Source: Pontibacter pudoricolor (GTDB lineage Bacteria > Bacteroidota > Bacteroidia > Cytophagales > Hymenobacteraceae). From it: 64,000 bases of DNA. Location: assembly GCF_010092985.1 (NCBI RefSeq), contig NZ_CP048106.1, positions 1 to 64,000 of the forward strand, given 5' to 3'. The notes beneath the pieces are model-generated. The model did no database searches and was not told the DNA's origin. It saw only the letters and a list, made by a program, of their open reading frames with translations. Of the stretch, positions 25,932-34,368 are shown in pieces (position 1 is the stretch's first letter; each line of letters begins with the position of its first letter). The position numbers and the translations under genes are program-made.

Positions 25932-26831
25932 TTATTCAGTTGTTCCGACATTCTGCCGCGTTCTGCTTACCAAATACACTCCCGCAAAAATCAGCAGGGC
26001 ATAAATCCCTTTCTGTAGGGTAAAAACATCTTTCCCGAAACCGATAGCCACAACTATAGCCATAAGCGGCTGCAGGTAAATATAAGCGCCCACCAGTGAC
26101 GGATTGGCATAGCGCAGTGCCCAGGTATTGAACAAGTAAGCAACTATAGTTACAGCCAGCACCATAAACACGATCGCCCACCATATCTCCGTAGGAAACG
26201 AACTATAATCCGGAGCCAAAACCTGGTTAAAACCGAAAGGCACAACTATAAGGGCACCTACAGCAAAGATGCGGCTAACTATGGTAAAAGCATTGTACTT
26301 CTGCATCAGTGGCTTAACCAGCACCAGGTACAATCCATAGCTTGCAGCGTTTAAAATGATGAGCAGGTCGCCCCACAAATTACCGGTAGCAGCTTCGCCG
26401 CGAGATGTATAGATCAGCAGAAAAGCACCCGAACAGGCCAGTACGATACCGCCCACCTTGCGCAAACTTACCCGCTCCCGCAACAGAATAGCAGAAAAAA
26501 TGAGCACAATGATCGGCACTATGACCATAAGCAGCGCCGCGTTAATAGGAGAGGTGAGGTTAAGGCCACCGAAGAAACAGAGTTGGTTGATGGCGATGCC
26601 GGTAATGCCACAAAGTACAGACCGCATGTTATCGGCCCAGCCTACTATCTTTTCTTTTACCACCAGCCGCGAAAATATTCCGAAAAAGATTGCCGCCGAC
26701 ACTACCCGGATCACGATAAGGCCATAAGGACCTACATAATAAGGCATTACTTCTTTGGCTATGCTATAGTTACTGCCGTATATTAGGGCCACCAGGAAAA
26801 GCGCTCCGTGCACCTGTACTTGTTTACTCAT
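25932..26831 (-). CDS. EamA/DMT-family transporter
   Basis: The 299-aa membrane protein has ten hydrophobic segments made of two EamA repeats; the first begins FLVALIYGSNYSIAKEVMPY and the second YGLYLVLVKPLMQKYNAFTI. Drug/metabolite transporters of this type export amino acids, metabolites or drugs. The C-terminus is short and charged (TRQNVGTTE). It is divergent from the AI-2E transporter. Confidence 0.9.
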   Translation of the reverse strand: MSKQVQVHGALFLVALIYGSNYSIAKEVMPYYVGPYGLIVIRVVSAAIFFGIFSRLVVKEKIVGWADNMRSVLCGITGIAINQLCFFGGLNLTSPINAALLMVIVPIIVLIFSAILLRERVSLRKVGGIVLACSGAFLLIYTSRGEAATGNLWGDLLIILNAASYGLYLVLVKPLMQKYNAFTIVSRIFAVGALIVVPFGFNQVLAPDYSSFPTEIWWAIVFMVLAVTIVAYLFNTWALRYANPSLVGAYIYLQPLMAIVVAIGFGKDVFTLQKGIYALLIFAGVYLVSRTRQNVGTTE

Positions 26832-26835
26832 GTTG

Positions 26836-26843
26836 CAAAGGTA
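26836..26843 (-). promoter_or_regulatory. Possible -7 element giving a near-leaderless EamA transcript
   Basis: TACCTTTG on the minus strand matches TAnnTTTG and ends only 4 nt before the ATG at 26831. Transcription would then start at or inside the first codon. No TTG at ideal spacing supports it. Confidence 0.3.
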
Positions 26844-26897
26844 CGCGCTAATTAAATTTATACCGTATAAAGACGACCTGCAAACTATACTATAACT

Positions 26898-28052
26898 ATG
26901 GATGGTATTAAAAAAATGCCTGTAACAGCCAGAAGGGCTCTGGAAGTAATGGGCCTTTTCTTTCTGGGATGGGGAATTGTGCTGGCAAAAGGACTGCTGG
27001 CCCCGTTACTGATGGCGTTTTTTATGAGCATTATGCTGTTGCCGGTGTTTCAGTTTTTTAAACGTCGTAAGTTTCCCGAAGTGCTGGCTATAGTTATAAG
27101 CCTGCTGTTGCTGGCCATCGTATTCGGTGGTATTATCTGGTTTTTTGCCACACAGATCGGTGCCCTGATCACAGATTTTCCAACTATAAAGCGGAACGTT
27201 ACCAACCATTTGAGTGCGCTTAGTGCCTGGTTAGAAGGTATAACTCCGTTCTCAACAGCCGAACAGTTAAATTTTATAAACGAACAAAGCAACAAACTGC
27301 TCGACTATGCTGCTGGTTTGCTGGGTGGTGCTGCCGGCTCCGTTACATCTCTGGTGGTTTTCCTGGCCCTGCTGCCGATCTATATTTTTCTGATTCTGTT
27401 TTACAAAAACCTGTTACTGCGTTTCGTATTTCTGTGGTTCCCGGAAGAGAAGCATGAAAAAGTTGAAGAAACCCTGCGGGAGATGAAAGTGATCATCAAA
27501 AGCTACCTTTTCGGGCTGCTGATACAGGTTACCTACATGACCATTCTGCTTGGAGGAATTTTGCTGATCATCGGGATAAAACATGCCCTGCTAATAGGCC
27601 TGATCTTCGCTTTCCTGAACCTGATACCCTATGTTGGGGCGTTGCTGGGTAATATTATCGGTGTGCTGTTAACGCTGGCTTCCTCATCAGAACTATGGCC
27701 TATACTTACGGTGCTGGGTGTAATTGCCGGCGTACAGTTCCTGGATAACAATATCCTGATGCCGCGCATTGTAGGTTCCAAAGTAAAGATAAATGCACTG
27801 GCAACTATAGTAGGTGTGGTTGTGGGCGGCGAGATTGCCGGTATTGCGGGTATGTTTTTGTCGCTGCCGATCATCGCGGTTTTGAAAGTAGTGTTTGACC
27901 GTACCGATGACTTTAAGCAATGGGGTGTTTTGTTTGGCGATGAAAACCCGGAACACAGCCCCATGACCGAGCCCGCCATGCGCGACGACAGCGAAGCAAC
28001 ACGGGAAGAGCTTGAACGGGAAAATAAGATAGAACCGCCAAATGAGGGCTGA
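26898..28052 (+). CDS. AI-2E family transporter (PerM/YdiK-like)
   Basis: The 384-aa membrane protein has about eight hydrophobic segments. The end carries the family pattern: LIFAFLNLIPYVGALLGNII near 235, FLDNNILMPRIVGSKVKINA near 290 and GGEIAGIAGMFLSLPIIAVL near 325. The name comes from one E. coli member proposed to export autoinducer-2; most members have no proven substrate. The C-terminal 40 residues are acidic and hydrophilic. Good match to the family, function uncertain. Confidence 0.9.
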   Translation: MDGIKKMPVTARRALEVMGLFFLGWGIVLAKGLLAPLLMAFFMSIMLLPVFQFFKRRKFPEVLAIVISLLLLAIVFGGIIWFFATQIGALITDFPTIKRNVTNHLSALSAWLEGITPFSTAEQLNFINEQSNKLLDYAAGLLGGAAGSVTSLVVFLALLPIYIFLILFYKNLLLRFVFLWFPEEKHEKVEETLREMKVIIKSYLFGLLIQVTYMTILLGGILLIIGIKHALLIGLIFAFLNLIPYVGALLGNIIGVLLTLASSSELWPILTVLGVIAGVQFLDNNILMPRIVGSKVKINALATIVGVVVGGEIAGIAGMFLSLPIIAVLKVVFDRTDDFKQWGVLFGDENPEHSPMTEPAMRDDSEATREELERENKIEPPNEG

Positions 28053-28088
28053 CAAACTATAGCTTTACCTTCTTTGTTATCAAATCCG

Positions 28089-28096
28089 TAACTTTG
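28089..28096 (+). promoter_or_regulatory. Likely -7 element of rarA
   Basis: TAACTTTG matches TAnnTTTG 32 nt before the ATG at 28129. A TTG occurs only 12 nt upstream, so the -33 part is not convincing. Confidence 0.45.
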
Positions 28097-28128
28097 CTTT
28101 AACCCTTAACAGGTAAACTATAGCGTAA

Positions 28129-29400
28129 ATGATTCACCCGAACATACCGTTGGCCGAGCGCATGCGGCCCCATAATTTAGATCAGTATTACGGACAAAAG
28201 CACCTGGTTGGCCCCGATGGTATTTTGCGTCGTTACATTGAGGGCGGCGTTATACCAAGTATGATTTTGTGGGGACCTCCGGGCGTAGGAAAAACCACGC
28301 TGGCAAACATTATTGCTAACCAGATGAAGGTGCCTTTTGTAGCATTAAGCGCTATCAACTCCGGCGTAAAAGACATCCGTGAAGTAATTGAGCAGGCCAG
28401 GAAACGACAGGGGACAGTACTTTTTATAGATGAGATTCATCGCTTTAATAAATCGCAGCAGGATGCCTTGTTGGGTGCTGTAGAAAAAGGTACTGTTACG
28501 TTGGTTGGCGCTACAACTGAAAACCCATCTTTCGAAGTGATATCGGCGTTACTGTCGCGTTGCCAGGTGTACATACTCAAGCACCTGACCAAAGACGAGC
28601 TGATAGAGCTGGTTGATAAAGCGCTGGAACAGGATGAATGGTTACGCCACCGTAAGGTCAGGATAGAAGAATACGAAGCACTGTTAACAATATCGGGAGG
28701 AGATGCGCGAAAACTTTTGAATTTACTGGAGATTGTGGCTGAAGGTGTGCAGGGCGCGGACGAAGTTATAGTTACCAACGATCTGGTAAAGCAGGTAGCG
28801 CAGCAGAATATTGTGATGTATGACAAGTCCGGTGAGATGCACTACGACCTGGTTTCAGCATTCATCAAATCTATCCGTGGCTCCGACCCGAATGCGGCAG
28901 TTTACTGGCTTGCCCGCATGATAGAAGGTGGCGAAGATCCGAAATTTATTGCCCGCAGGTTGCTCATCGCCTCTTCTGAAGATATCGGTCTGGCCAACTC
29001 CAACGCATTGTTAATGGCAACTTCGTGTTTCCAGGCGGTGCAGATGATCGGTTACCCGGAAGCGGAAATTATACTGTCGCAGTGCACAGTTTACTTAGCA
29101 ACTTCGCCTAAAAGCAATGCATCTTATAAAGCCATTAAAACAGCCCGGCAAATGGTGCAGCAAACCGGGAACCTGCCTGTTCCGTTACACATCCGGAATG
29201 CGCCAACCAAGCTGATGAAAGAAATAGGCTACGGCAACAACTATAAATACGCCCACGACTACGAAGGCAACTTTGTAGAGCAGGAATTTATGCCGCAAGA
29301 GCTGACCAACACCGCTTTTTATGACCCCGGAAACAACGGCCGCGAAGTAGAAATGCGCAAGCAACTACAAGCCCAGTGGGGAAAGAAATACAGATACTAG
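28129..29400 (+). CDS. rarA: Replication-associated recombination protein A (MgsA/RarA AAA+ ATPase)
   Basis: The 423-aa clamp-loader-like AAA+ protein begins PLAERMRPHNLDQYYGQKHL, with Walker A WGPPGVGKTTLAN near residue 46, Walker B FIDEIHRFNKSQQDALLGAV near 100, sensor ATTENPSFEV near 128 and the C-terminal MgsA_C part (IRGSDPNAAVYWLARMIEGG, ARRLLIASSEDIGLA). RarA acts at stalled replication forks with single-strand-binding protein. Length is normal. Confidence 0.96.
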   Translation: MIHPNIPLAERMRPHNLDQYYGQKHLVGPDGILRRYIEGGVIPSMILWGPPGVGKTTLANIIANQMKVPFVALSAINSGVKDIREVIEQARKRQGTVLFIDEIHRFNKSQQDALLGAVEKGTVTLVGATTENPSFEVISALLSRCQVYILKHLTKDELIELVDKALEQDEWLRHRKVRIEEYEALLTISGGDARKLLNLLEIVAEGVQGADEVIVTNDLVKQVAQQNIVMYDKSGEMHYDLVSAFIKSIRGSDPNAAVYWLARMIEGGEDPKFIARRLLIASSEDIGLANSNALLMATSCFQAVQMIGYPEAEIILSQCTVYLATSPKSNASYKAIKTARQMVQQTGNLPVPLHIRNAPTKLMKEIGYGNNYKYAHDYEGNFVEQEFMPQELTNTAFYDPGNNGREVEMRKQLQAQWGKKYRY

Positions 29401-29402
29401 AG

Positions 29403-29592
29403 AGTTAGAAAGTTTGGAAGTTAGAAGGTTAGAAAGTTAAAGAGTTAATGAGTTTAAAAATTAAAAGGTATAGTTGTAGAGCCGCAATACGTTGCGTCTT
29501 ATGTAAGAAGAGCCTGCCATTCAACAATTAACTATCAATAATTAACACGAAACAGCTTTCTAACTTCCAAACTTTTTAACTTTCTAACTAAA
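29403..29592. repeat. Inverted repeats of GTTAGAAAGTT units around a spacer
   Basis: GTTAGAAAGTTTGGAAGTTA and related direct repeats at 29404-29450 are matched in inverse by CTTTCTAACTTCCAAACTTT at 29562-29580 and onward. The ~110-bp spacer holds a GCCGCAATACGTTGCGTC unit of another dispersed palindrome (compare 32868-32889). The rest of the 321-bp gap before sppA carries TATAAGCTTTAATTTCG and no recognisable promoter. Confidence 0.65.
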
Positions 29593-29721
29593 AACGTTTG
29601 TCTATACAATAGGGGGGTTGGTCGAGTAAGGAGAAGGCTATTGAACTATAAGCTTTAATTTCGTTTATTGTAGTAGGAGAGCGATCTCCGTTAACAAATT
29701 GATAATCACACAAACCCTGAT

Positions 29722-31485
29722 ATGTTACAATTCCTGAAATATGTGCTGGCAACTATAGTTGGCCTGCTCTTATTCTCCTTAATCAGTTTCCTGATCATGT
29801 TCGGCATTATTGCCAGCGCTGCATCTAAAGATGAAGTGAGCATCGTGGAAAACTCTGTTCTGGAGCTTAAACTGGATAAACCTATTGCTGAGCGTGATCC
29901 GCAGGACCCGTGGCAGGAAATTGGTTTTGCTTTTGGTGGCTTCTCCAGCACCGATGGCCTTGACCAGATAAAAGCATCTATCCGCAAAGCTAAAACCGAC
30001 GACAACATTAAAGGCATTTTCCTGAATATGCGTTTCGTGGATGGCGGCATGGCCAAACTGGAAGAGATCCGTAACGAACTGATCGATTTTAAGAAGTCCG
30101 GTAAGTTCATTGTTTCTTATACCGACCTGTCGCAGGAAAAAGCCTATTACCTGGCTTCTGTAGCTGATAAGATCTATGTGAACCCGCTGGCAACTATAGA
30201 GTTTAACGGCATGAGCTCTGAAGTGTACTTCTTTAAAGGTACCCTGGATAAGCTGGACATTAAACCGCAGATATTTAAAGTAGGGGAATTTAAGAGCGCT
30301 GTAGAGCCTTTTTTCCTGGATAAGATGAGCGAGCCGGCACGCCTGCAGATGCAGTCTTTCCTGAACTCCATTAACGATTACCAGTTGCGCAACATTGCCA
30401 AATCACGCAACAAATCTTACGAAGAACTGAAGAACATTTCGGATAACCTGCTGGTACGCGATGCGGATGATGCCAAGAAATATGGCCTGATTACAGATGT
30501 TGGGTACTACGACGAAGCCATTGCTTACCTGAAAGAAAAATCAGGTGTAAAAGCAGATGGTAAACTGGAGTTGGTACAGCTGTCGAAGTATAAAAAAGCA
30601 GAGGGCAAAAAAGAGTCAAATACATCTAAGAATCGAATAGCCGTAATTTATGCCGAAGGCGATATAGTGGATGGCAAAGGCGACGATGATGAGATCGGTA
30701 GCGAGCGTTTTGCAGAAGCTATCCGTAAGGCCCGCATGGATGACAAAGTGAAAGCGGTGGTATTGCGCATCAGTTCTCCGGGCGGTAGCGCACTGGCTTC
30801 GGATGTGATGTGGCGCGAAATACAGCTAACCAAAAAAGTGAAGCCGGTAATAGCCTCTATGTCTGATGTGGCGGCCTCTGGTGGCTATTACCTGGCCATG
30901 GGCTGCGATACGATTGTGGCGCACCCGAACACCATTACCGGTAGCATTGGCGTATTTGGCATCATCCCGAACATACAGGGCTTTATGAACAACAAGCTGG
31001 GCATAACCATAGATAACGTGAAGACCGGCAAATACTCTGATATACCAACGCTTACCCGCCCTATGACGGAGTTTGAGCAGGAAGTAGTGCAGCGCCAGAT
31101 CAACCAGATCTACGATGTATTCACTAAAAAAGCAGCACAGGGCCGCGGCATGACGCAGGATAAACTGAAGGAGTATGCATCGGGTCGTGTATGGTCTGGC
31201 TCTGAAGCTAAAGAGCGCAACCTGGTAGACGTTTTCGGTGGCCTGGAAACAGCCATTGAAATTGCAGCAGCCAAAGCCAATATTAAAGACGATTACAGAA
31301 TTACCGAATTGCCGGCACGTAAGTCTTTTTTAGAAGAGCTGATGGGCGATGCAGGCAAGCAGGTAAAAGAAGCTCAGGTAAAAGCTGAACTTGGCGAACT
31401 ATACCCGCTTTATAACATGTACAAAAAAGTAGAGCACATCCAGGGGATGCAGACGCGTATGCCCTACAACCTGAGCGTAGAGTAA
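29722..31485 (+). CDS. sppA: Signal peptide peptidase SppA, 67-kDa type
   Basis: The 587-aa protein has one N-terminal membrane helix (VLATIVGLLLFSLISFLIMF) and two S49/ClpP-like domains. Lys of the N-terminal half lies in FIVSYTDLSQEKAYYLAS near 140; the C-terminal half holds the nucleophile Ser in VAASGGYYLAMGCD near 390, after LRISSPGGSALASDVMW. SppA digests residual signal peptides in the inner membrane. In the long form Lys and Ser come from different domains, as seen here. Confidence 0.95.
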   Translation: MLQFLKYVLATIVGLLLFSLISFLIMFGIIASAASKDEVSIVENSVLELKLDKPIAERDPQDPWQEIGFAFGGFSSTDGLDQIKASIRKAKTDDNIKGIFLNMRFVDGGMAKLEEIRNELIDFKKSGKFIVSYTDLSQEKAYYLASVADKIYVNPLATIEFNGMSSEVYFFKGTLDKLDIKPQIFKVGEFKSAVEPFFLDKMSEPARLQMQSFLNSINDYQLRNIAKSRNKSYEELKNISDNLLVRDADDAKKYGLITDVGYYDEAIAYLKEKSGVKADGKLELVQLSKYKKAEGKKESNTSKNRIAVIYAEGDIVDGKGDDDEIGSERFAEAIRKARMDDKVKAVVLRISSPGGSALASDVMWREIQLTKKVKPVIASMSDVAASGGYYLAMGCDTIVAHPNTITGSIGVFGIIPNIQGFMNNKLGITIDNVKTGKYSDIPTLTRPMTEFEQEVVQRQINQIYDVFTKKAAQGRGMTQDKLKEYASGRVWSGSEAKERNLVDVFGGLETAIEIAAAKANIKDDYRITELPARKSFLEELMGDAGKQVKEAQVKAELGELYPLYNMYKKVEHIQGMQTRMPYNLSVE

Positions 31486-31517
31486 TAACGAATCTCTTAG
31501 AGTAGATCTATAGTTTA

Positions 31518-31555
31518 AACTGCCCTGGCTATTTTATAGTTAGGGCAGTTTTGTT
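31518..31555 (+). terminator. Terminator after sppA
   Basis: AACTGCCCT pairs with AGGGCAGTT around a loop containing TTTTATAGTT, followed by TTGTTTT. One copy of the TATAGTT motif forms part of the loop. Confidence 0.82.
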
Positions 31556-31723
31556 TTCGGGGCAGGGTAAATTTTTGCAACTTGCCGGTAACTATAGTTC
31601 AGCCGGTTATAGTTTCGTGCCGGAACACCGTGATGAAAGTCATTTATTTTGAACTACAAAATCGCCTATTTCGCGTAATCAAATTCAATTAATCATTACT
31701 TCAGCTATTTAGAATAAAGCATT

Positions 31724-32539
31724 ATGATGCAGCAACTACACGAAGCGAAAGCTTACATACAGCATAACACCGACAACTTTGCACCTGAATTTGGAATTAT
31801 ACTGGGCACCGGCCTAGGCGCTCTGGTAAAAGAGATAGATGTACAGTTTAGCCTGAACTATGCCGATATTCCGCATTTCCCGGTATCCACGGTAGAGAGC
31901 CACTCTGGTAAGCTGATACTTGGTACGCTGGCAGGCCGCCGTGTTATAGTGATGCAGGGCCGTTTCCATTACTACGAAGGCTATACCATGCACCAGGTAG
32001 TGTTCCCGGTTCGTGTTATGAAGTTGCTGGGTGTTCAGAAGCTGTTTGTATCTAACGCATCGGGTGGCCTTAACCCGGAATACAATGTAAGCGACCTGAT
32101 GATCCAGACAGACCACATTAACCTGCAGCCATCTAACCCGTTGCTTGGTCCTAACCTGGATGAGCTTGGCCCGCGCTTCCCGGACATGAGCGAAGCCTAC
32201 GACCGCAAAATGGTGCAACAGGCTGTTGAGATTGCCGCTAAAGAAGGATTTACAGTGCGTACTGGCGTTTACGCTTCGGTGCCAGGCCCGATGCTGGAAA
32301 CACTTGCCGAGTACAGCTACATCCGTACCATTGGTGGTGATGCGGTAGGTATGTCTACGGTGCCGGAAGTAATTGCAGCGCGCCACATGGGGGTTCCTGT
32401 TTTTGCGGTTTCGGTTATTACAGACATGGGCACGCCGGACAGAATTAAGAAAGTTATCCTGAGCGATATTTTGGATGCAGCCGCTGTAGCAGAACCACGC
32501 ATGACCAGACTGATCCGTGAACTGATCGCGATCCAGTAA
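31724..32539 (+). CDS. Purine nucleoside phosphorylase
   Basis: The 271-aa enzyme cleaves purine nucleosides with phosphate in salvage. Trimeric-type motifs are present: GIILGTGLGALVKEI near 24, FPVSTVESHSGKLILG near 50 (phosphate-binding His/Ser), MQGRFHYYEGYTMHQVVFPV near 77 and GPMLETLAEYSYIRTIGGDA near 187-206 with MSTVPEVIAA. The fold and length match trimeric PNP (guanosine/inosine type). It stands alone with its own terminator. Confidence 0.94.
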   Translation: MMQQLHEAKAYIQHNTDNFAPEFGIILGTGLGALVKEIDVQFSLNYADIPHFPVSTVESHSGKLILGTLAGRRVIVMQGRFHYYEGYTMHQVVFPVRVMKLLGVQKLFVSNASGGLNPEYNVSDLMIQTDHINLQPSNPLLGPNLDELGPRFPDMSEAYDRKMVQQAVEIAAKEGFTVRTGVYASVPGPMLETLAEYSYIRTIGGDAVGMSTVPEVIAARHMGVPVFAVSVITDMGTPDRIKKVILSDILDAAAVAEPRMTRLIRELIAIQ

Positions 32540-32557
32540 ATACAACTATAGTTTCAC

Positions 32558-32592
32558 AAAAGGCCCGGACTAATCTTTAGCCCGGGCTTTTT
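32558..32592 (+). terminator. Terminator after the nucleoside phosphorylase gene
   Basis: AAAGGCCCGG pairs with CCGGGCTTT with one bulged G, followed by TTGTTT. Confidence 0.8.
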
Positions 32593-32689
32593 GTTTAACT
32601 GAACTGCAGATGATAGCGCGAGCCTCTTTGATATGAATTGCTTTGGTTTGCGACCTGTGTTTTTTATAGTTGCCTTCTATTCCTGGTCA

Positions 32690-33530
32690 TCCCGAGCATT
32701 AGGCGAGGGATCTTATGTACTCTATAGCTGCTGGATTTACCCCATCCCATCCTTCCCCTAAAAACAGGGGAAAGAGCCTGGCTATCGTTCTATAGTTTAC
32801 TTCCCTGTCATTTCGAACAGCGGGAGAAATCTGAGTTCGATAGCTATAGTTATTACAACTGGAAACAAGACGCAACATATTGCGTCTCTACAATCCCAAA
32901 TCCCAATTTGTAGGGACAGGTCGCGACCTGTCCGATCTTGGTCTGTAACTATAATACTACAACTGTAACTATAATGAACTCAGATTTCTCCTTGCGTCGA
33001 AATGACAGGTGGGGAGGCAGTAGCAGAAAAGCCCCCTTTTGAATGGGGCAGGGGATGCAAAACGGAAACTATAGAACTATAGCCGTAAACTATAGGAAAG
33101 GCAAAAAATCCCCTCTTGGGAGGGGCAGGGGTGGGTTAAAACGAGAACTATAGGACTAAAACTTCAAACTATAGCAGTAGCAGTTAAAGCTTCCCTCCTT
33201 GGACTACCGAGAAGCGATTTCGAAGGTAGCGAGCGTAGCTCTGAGGGATAGGGGTGGTTGGAGTAACGCCAACTATAAAACTATAAGTTGAACTATAGCA
33301 AAAGCCTCATCCCAGAAATCCCTTAATCCCGGTTCAGACAAGTCCTGTCCATTACGGGACAGTTGAGTTACAAACCCAACATTCACTCCAAGTCACGAGT
33401 CTGGAGACTCGCGCCAGCAGTACGAACACTAAAACTATAGTTCCCCCTTAAATTCCCTCTCCTGTTTTTAGGAGAGGGCCGGGGTGAGGTAAAATTTCAG
33501 CCAAGCGCATCCGCAGCAAAAAACTTTTAT
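32690..33530. repeat. Repeat island 3: mosaic lacking element G
   Basis: I see A (CCTTCCCCTAAAAACAGGGG, 32752-32771), D (CTGTCATTTCGAACAGCGGG, 32806-32825), an AGACGCAACATATTGCGTCT palindrome (32869-32888), E (GGACAGGTCGCGACCTGTCC, 32914-32933), I (near 32981-33007), inverted C (33028-33062), inverted B (33106-33138), a GGATT-type unit (33308-33343) and a GAGTCTGGAGACTC palindrome (33398-33411). About eleven CTATAG hexamers occur in this kilobase. The folded ~120-nt element is absent. No gene is present in this 1-kb gap. Confidence 0.82.
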
Positions 33531-33561
33531 ACCAAAGTCCTGAACTGACAGAGCCACTTAT

Positions 33562-34368
33562 TTACTTACTGATGATTAACTTTTTTCTATCTAGCGCAAT
33601 GTTGGTGAAAATGCCGAAGCCGCCTTGCAGGGATGATTTTACTTTCGCAGGTTGTGCAAACGGATTCCCGTTAGCATTCTTGGCGTCTTCAACAGACTGC
33701 AGGAAGTCGTAGTATTGTTTTTCGATGTTGAAAAGGGAAAGGATCAGCGTGTCACCTTCCTCATATTCATAAGCCGAGCCATACGATGTTTCTTTACCGT
33801 TGGTCAGTTCATCAGTAGTTACAAACTCACGCTCCGATTTGTGGCGTAGGCTGCCATGGTGGGTCACGTAGCGGTAAAAGTTTTTCGTGTTCGGGTCGTC
33901 CTGGAAAGTGGTAAGCAAATAGGCTTTATCCTTGTCGTTAAACTTCCATTCCACACTGCTGATAGGCACTTTTGGCATAACAGTAGTAAACCCTGTTACC
34001 TGTCGGCCTTTGCCATCTGTTACTTCAATACCAAATATTTCGCCGGGTTTGCCCTGCATTTTTGTGTAAGACGAATGGGTGTAATAGCTGTTCGTCCGGT
34101 TATTATATCCGGGTTTGTAAGTAAGTTTTACACGTTTGTCCTGGTAAGTGATATACACTTCAGCATCCGGAACTATGGGAGGTGTCGGGTCATCGAAATA
34201 GGAGGATGTCTCCAATACAGTAACCTGGAATGGTCTGCCCTGCTCCAGGTAACATTCTACTACCAGTTGGGGCTCGTGCGGAGGCAACACGATATCTATT
34301 TCTTTTTCCATGTTGCAGCCAACTATAAAAATCAACGGCAGCAGAAGTAAGTATAAAAAGCGGCTCAT
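33562..34368 (-). CDS. DUF4249-family lipoprotein
   Basis: The 268-aa protein has a lipoprotein signal (MSRFLYLLLLPLIFIVGC, Cys18) then EIDIVLPPHEPQLVVECYLE, the usual opening of DUF4249. Extended strands follow (PIVPDAEVYITYQDKRVKLT). These proteins are usually encoded directly beside a TonB-dependent receptor, as here: its ATG overlaps the receptor stop by one base (TAATG), so the two are surely co-transcribed. The likely site is the outer-membrane surface. The ligand is unknown. Confidence 0.88.
   Translation of the reverse strand: MSRFLYLLLLPLIFIVGCNMEKEIDIVLPPHEPQLVVECYLEQGRPFQVTVLETSSYFDDPTPPIVPDAEVYITYQDKRVKLTYKPGYNNRTNSYYTHSSYTKMQGKPGEIFGIEVTDGKGRQVTGFTTVMPKVPISSVEWKFNDKDKAYLLTTFQDDPNTKNFYRYVTHHGSLRHKSEREFVTTDELTNGKETSYGSAYEYEEGDTLILSLFNIEKQYYDFLQSVEDAKNANGNPFAQPAKVKSSLQGGFGIFTNIALDRKKLIISK

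Noticed and set aside
32541-33530. AACTATAG motifs read as -10 promoter boxes
   Set aside because: They are palindromic, occur inside genes and on both strands equally, and Bacteroidota promoters use TAnnTTTG, so a promoter role is unlikely.
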